Shown piece by piece: positions 60,818 through 64,000 of a stretch of 64,000 nucleotides of DNA. This DNA is from Novosphingobium sp. (GTDB lineage: Bacteria; Pseudomonadota; Alphaproteobacteria; Sphingomonadales; Sphingomonadaceae). The stretch spans positions 151,779 to 215,778 of the forward strand of contig JAGHZR010000013.1 of assembly GCA_017745295.1 (NCBI GenBank), read 5' to 3'. Numbering within the stretch: position 1 is the stretch's first letter; the number at the start of each line of letters is the position of its first letter. The position numbers and the translations under genes were made by a program. The notes below the pieces were generated by a model. It worked only from the letters and a program-made list of their open reading frames with translations. It was not told the origin of the DNA and searched no databases.

Positions 60818-61573
60818 CTAACCTTCGATATCGAGCTGCCGCAGCACTTCCGCGATCACCCGCGGATCGCTGGCGAAACCCAGGTGCGAGCAGCGGATCG
60901 CCACCGCGCGGTCGCGCTCATGCGGCCAGCCGCAAGCGGAGCGCGGGTGGATCACCCCGTCGCGCGGGCTCCACAGGGCGATCGTCGGCACCGGCGGCTT
61001 CTCGGAAAAATCGCAGTCGATCGGCGGTGCATGGACCGAATGCCCGGTGACGACCTGATAAGCCCGCCAGGCATTGTTGGCGCGCGGATCGCCGGAGAAC
61101 GGCGTGCCCATCGTCACCACTTTGCCGACGCTGGCAGGCTGCCGCCGCGCGATCTCGCGCGCAAAGAGACCGCCGAGACTCCAGCCGACCAAGGTAACCG
61201 GCGCCCGGTGCCGCCGCGCCAGCGCCCCGACCCGGCGCATCAGGAACTCGAAGTTCTCCCGGTTCGGCCCGAAATTGAAGCCGAGGCCCCATTCGTGGAC
61301 CTCGTGCCCGGCCTGCGCCAGCGCCTCGGCCATCGGTCGCATCCGGTTGGGATGCGCGCCGAAGCCCGGCAGCAGCATGACCGGCTGGGGATGAAGCGCC
61401 CGCTCGATCCCCAGCAGCTTGCGCCCTCCCCGCCGCAGCGAGGCGAGTTCGGCGAAGAACAGGCGCAAGGGCGGCTTGCGCACCCCTTCCGGATGCGGCT
61501 CGCGCGCCAGCGCCGCGCGGCGCGCGATGGCGCTGCGCATCATGTCTAGCTGTCGCGGGGCCGGTCCGTTCAC
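60818..61573 (-). CDS. Alpha/beta hydrolase
   Basis: This 251-residue alpha/beta hydrolase fold protein has a nucleophile elbow GWSLGGLFA near 131-139 (Ser133), LLPGFGAHPNRMRPMAEALAQAG near 67-89 forming the oxyanion region, a probable Asp in WSPRDGVIHP near 202-211, and His in CSHLGFA near 229-235. The arginine-rich N-terminus is not a signal peptide. Substrate unknown, perhaps an esterase or lipase. It is 14 bp downstream of the DUF3617 gene. Confidence 0.88.
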   Translation of the reverse strand: MNGPAPRQLDMMRSAIARRAALAREPHPEGVRKPPLRLFFAELASLRRGGRKLLGIERALHPQPVMLLPGFGAHPNRMRPMAEALAQAGHEVHEWGLGFNFGPNRENFEFLMRRVGALARRHRAPVTLVGWSLGGLFAREIARRQPASVGKVVTMGTPFSGDPRANNAWRAYQVVTGHSVHAPPIDCDFSEKPPVPTIALWSPRDGVIHPRSACGWPHERDRAVAIRCSHLGFASDPRVIAEVLRQLDIEG

Positions 61574-61587
61574 GTCAGTCTTTCATC

Positions 61588-62127
61588 TCAGGGGCAATCG
61601 CCGACCCGCGAGGTGGTCAGGTGCATTGCCATCTTCATCTGCCCCATCGGCGCGGGGCCGCCGGACATGTCCATGTCCACATTGATATCGGAGCCCTGTT
61701 CGCTCACGGTGCCGGCCAGCTTGATGCTCGCCTGCCCCTGTTCGTTGGACTTGCAATCCATCTGGGCATCGAGTCTGCCGCCATCAACGTCGAAGCGCGA
61801 ATAAGTGCATTCGCGCCCCTTGCCGATATCGTCGAACATGTCGCGGTAGCCTTTGTCGGCCTCGGCCTTGGTCAGGCAGAAGGTGTTGACCTGCCCCTGG
61901 GCCATCGCCGTCTTCATCTGCTCGGCAGCCTCGCTGGAGAGGCCCGGCATGTCCATCTTCGTGATCTCGACCTTCTGCGTGTACTGCCCCGGCTTCGGGC
62001 GCTGAAGCTGCGCGGCTTCCTGCTTCACGTCGTCCATCGACCGGGCTTCGCCACTCTTCTGCTCTTTCGAGCAGGCTGCCAAAGCCAGCACCAGACACGC
62101 CACCGAAACCGCCGTGATCCGCTTCAT
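61588..62127 (-). CDS. DUF3617-type lipoprotein
   Basis: This 179-residue precursor has a lipobox LALAAC near residue 19. The mature protein shows the DUF3617 pattern: KPGQYTQKVEITKMDMPGL near 44-62, a paired cysteine (FCLTKAEADK and ECTYSRFDVDGG), and an even-spaced Met-rich end. Function unknown; the family is periplasmic. I start at MKRITAV, where the signal peptide begins. It diverges from uvrB. Confidence 0.87.
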   Translation of the reverse strand: MKRITAVSVACLVLALAACSKEQKSGEARSMDDVKQEAAQLQRPKPGQYTQKVEITKMDMPGLSSEAAEQMKTAMAQGQVNTFCLTKAEADKGYRDMFDDIGKGRECTYSRFDVDGGRLDAQMDCKSNEQGQASIKLAGTVSEQGSDINVDMDMSGGPAPMGQMKMAMHLTTSRVGDCP

Positions 62128-62246
62128 AGAATCGAGACCTTTCGCACCAAGTTGAAGGGCAGACGAAGTACCATCGACATGCCGTTCCCGCGAGTCCCCA
62201 CCTCGGGTCATTGCGGGCGCGGGCGATATACCCCATATGTTCTCGC

Positions 62247-64000
62247 ATGGCAGAGCTGATCATCCGCCGGGGCCTTGAGGAACCGGATACCTCGGGCACT
62301 TTCGTCCCCCACAAACCCGCGCGTCCCGACAAGTCGATGCCGGGCAGGCCGTTCAAGGTCGTTTCCGAATACGAACCGAACGGCGACCAGCCGACCGCCA
62401 TCGCCGATCTCGTCTCCACGGCAGGCGACGGCGAGAAGACGCAGGTGCTGCTGGGCGTCACCGGCTCGGGCAAGACGTTCACGATGGCCAAGGTGATCGA
62501 GGAACTGCAACGCCCTGCCCTGATCCTGGCGCCGAACAAGATTCTGGCCGCCCAGCTCTATGCCGAGATGAAGGACTTCTTCCCCGAGAACGCGGTCGAA
62601 TACTTCGTCTCCTACTACGACTACTACCAGCCTGAGGCCTATGTCGCCCGGTCCGACACCTACATCGAGAAGGAAAGCTCGGTGAACGAGGCGATCGACC
62701 GCATGCGCCACTCGGCCACGCGCGCGCTGCTGGAGCGGGACGACGTGATCATCGTCGCCTCGGTCTCGTGCCTCTACGGTATCGGCTCTGTCGAGACGTA
62801 CTCGGCGATGATCTTCGACCTCAAGACCGGCGACACGCAGGACCAGCGCGAGATCATCCGCAAGCTCGTCGCCCTCCAGTACAAGCGCAACGACGCGGCC
62901 TTCACGCGCGGCACCTTCCGTGTGCGCGGGGATAATCTGGAACTGTTCCCCAGCCACCTTGAGGACACCGCCTGGCGCATTTCGTTCTTCGGAGACGAGA
63001 TCGAGGAGATCGCCGAGTTCGATCCGCTCACCGGCAAGAAGGGCTCCGCGCTCGAAAAGGTGCGGGTCTATGCGAACTCGCACTATGTGACGCCGGGCCC
63101 GACGATGAAGCAGGCGAGCGAGGCGATCCGCTTCGAGCTGACCGAGCGCCTCAAGGAACTGGAAGCCGAGGGCCGCCTGCTGGAAGCCCAGCGGCTGGAG
63201 CAGCGCACCAATTTCGACCTGGAGATGATCGCCGCCACCGGCTCTTGCGCGGGGATCGAGAACTATTCTCGCTTCCTCACCGGACGCCTGCCGGGCGAGC
63301 CGCCGCCGACACTGTTCGAATACCTGCCGGACAATGCCCTGCTGTTCGTGGACGAAAGCCACCAGACGGTGCCGCAGATCGGCGCGATGTCGAAGGGTGA
63401 CCACCGCCGCAAGATCACCCTGGCCGAATACGGCTTCCGCCTGCCCAGTTGCATCGACAACCGCCCGCTGCGCTTCAACGAGTGGGACGCGATGCGCCCG
63501 CAGACCATCGCCGTCTCGGCCACGCCCGGCCACTGGGAGATGGACGAAGCGGGCGGCGTCTTTGCCGAACAGGTGATCCGCCCCACCGGCCTGATCGATC
63601 CGCCGGTGGAAATCCGCCCGGTCGAGGATCAGGTGCAGGACTGCATCGTCGAGTGCAAGACGACGGCGGAGCGCGGCTATCGCACTCTCGTCACCACGCT
63701 TACCAAGCGCATGGCCGAGGACCTCACCGAGTTCATGCACGAGGCGGGCGTGCGCGTGCGTTACATGCACAGCGACGTCGAGACGCTGGAGCGTATCGAA
63801 CTGATCCGCGATCTGCGCATGGGCGTCTATGATGTGCTCGTGGGCATCAACCTCTTGCGCGAAGGCCTCGACATTCCGGAGTGCGGCCTCGTCTGCATTC
63901 TCGATGCCGACAAGGAAGGCTTCCTGCGCAGCGAAACCTCGCTGATCCAGACCATCGGCCGCGCCGCGCGCAACGTGGATGGCCGGGTGATCCTCTATGC
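62247..64000 (+). CDS. uvrB: Excinuclease ABC subunit B (3' end beyond window)
   Basis: UvrB is the damage-verifying helicase-like subunit of nucleotide excision repair. The visible 584 codons include Walker A GVTGSGKT at 70-77, the beta-hairpin region [15 protein letters not shown] near 116-130, DESH near 369-372, and the C-terminal helicase motifs ([25 protein letters not shown]). An N-terminal extension of about 30 residues precedes the family start; it is normal for sphingomonads, and ATG 62337 would remove it. The UvrC-binding domain is past the window end. A single GTTC half-site precedes the ATG; LexA control is unproven. Confidence 0.96.
   Translation, partial: MAELIIRRGLEEPDTSGTFVPHKPARPDKSMPGRPFKVVSEYEPNGDQPTAIADLVSTAGDGEKTQVLLGVTGSGKTFTMAKVIEELQRPALILAPNKILAAQLYAEMKDFFPENAVEYFVSYYDYYQPEAYVARSDTYIEKESSVNEAIDRMRHSATRALLERDDVIIVASVSCLYGIGSVETYSAMIFDLKTGDTQDQREIIRKLVALQYKRNDAAFTRGTFRVRGDNLELFPSHLEDTAWRISFFGDEIEEIAEFDPLTGKKGSALEKVRVYANSHYVTPGPTMKQASEAIRFELTERLKELEAEGRLLEAQRLEQRTNFDLEMIAATGSCAGIENYSRFLTGRLPGEPPPTLFEYLPDNALLFVDESHQTVPQIGAMSKGDHRRKITLAEYGFRLPSCIDNRPLRFNEWDAMRPQTIAVSATPGHWEMDEAGGVFAEQVIRPTGLIDPPVEIRPVEDQVQDCIVECKTTAERGYRTLVTTLTKRMAEDLTEFMHEAGVRVRYMHSDVETLERIELIRDLRMGVYDVLVGINLLREGLDIPECGLVCILDADKEGFLRSETSLIQTIGRAARNVDGRVILY

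Noticed and set aside
62230..62246. Possible LexA/SOS box before uvrB
   Set aside because: Only one GTTC half-site is present; the partner seven bases away reads ATAC, too degenerate to call.

Overview
The window is GC-rich chromosomal DNA of an alphaproteobacterium. Protein sequences and gene order point to Sphingomonadales, most likely a Novosphingobium-like sphingomonad. The basis is the dut–coaBC–ubiB–ubiE / mutM–rpsT–dnaA neighbourhood, a TimA/Tim44-like protein next to mltA and secB, a DUF6491-type lipoprotein, and many GANTC (CcrM) sites. The genus is inferred, not proven. Almost everything is core genome. I see no phage, transposase, CRISPR array, rRNA or tRNA gene.

Layout. 1-4.6 kb (minus): an unrecognised partial gene, then a translationally coupled operon mrp – molybdenum hydroxylase – hemH. 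4.9-8.6 kb (plus): hflK, hflC and a DegP-type protease (membrane and envelope quality control). 9.0-14.6 kb (minus): PBP1a, dienelactone hydrolase-like, VOC protein, purU, flavin oxidoreductase. 14.9-19 kb: catalase, lysC, ubiG. 19-26 kb: a PnuC/NadR-kinase pair, ArsC/Spx-like, ABM protein, aroC, GNAT, O-acetyltransferase, Smr, mltA, timA. 26-31 kb: secB, murJ, trpS, MOSC, DUF4136 lipoprotein. 31.7-41 kb: the dnaA neighbourhood. 41-46 kb: GGDEF protein, DUF983, MoeB-like, GFA, sirtuin, dapB, nth, DUF6491 lipoprotein. 46-53 kb: dicarboxylate/amino-acid symporter, dapE, cupin, GST, Pit phosphate transporter and an in-frame NUDIX–DUF47 fusion. 53-56.6 kb (minus): the rpmH–rnpA–yidD–yidC–engB operon. 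56.9-64 kb: small unknown protein, secreted ClpP-like protein, comM, a frameshifted remnant, EamA exporter, alpha/beta hydrolase, DUF3617 lipoprotein and the start of uvrB.

The most unusual content is non-coding. A roughly 180-bp structured repeat occurs six times, mostly between converging genes, and ends in two GC-rich hairpins. Seven GANTC sites lie within 114 bp upstream of dnaA. Several CtrA-like (TTAA-N7-TTAA variant) sites lie upstream of an unidentified gene, PBP1a and a GGDEF gene; a related palindrome that lacks the seven-base spacing lies upstream of comM. A 147-bp perfectly centred palindromic element separates mrp from hflK. Several other REP/MITE-like palindromes sit in gene-free gaps. 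Together the GANTC and CtrA-like signals suggest cell-cycle control (CcrM/CtrA/DnaA) of part of this region. This is an inference that needs methylation or binding data.
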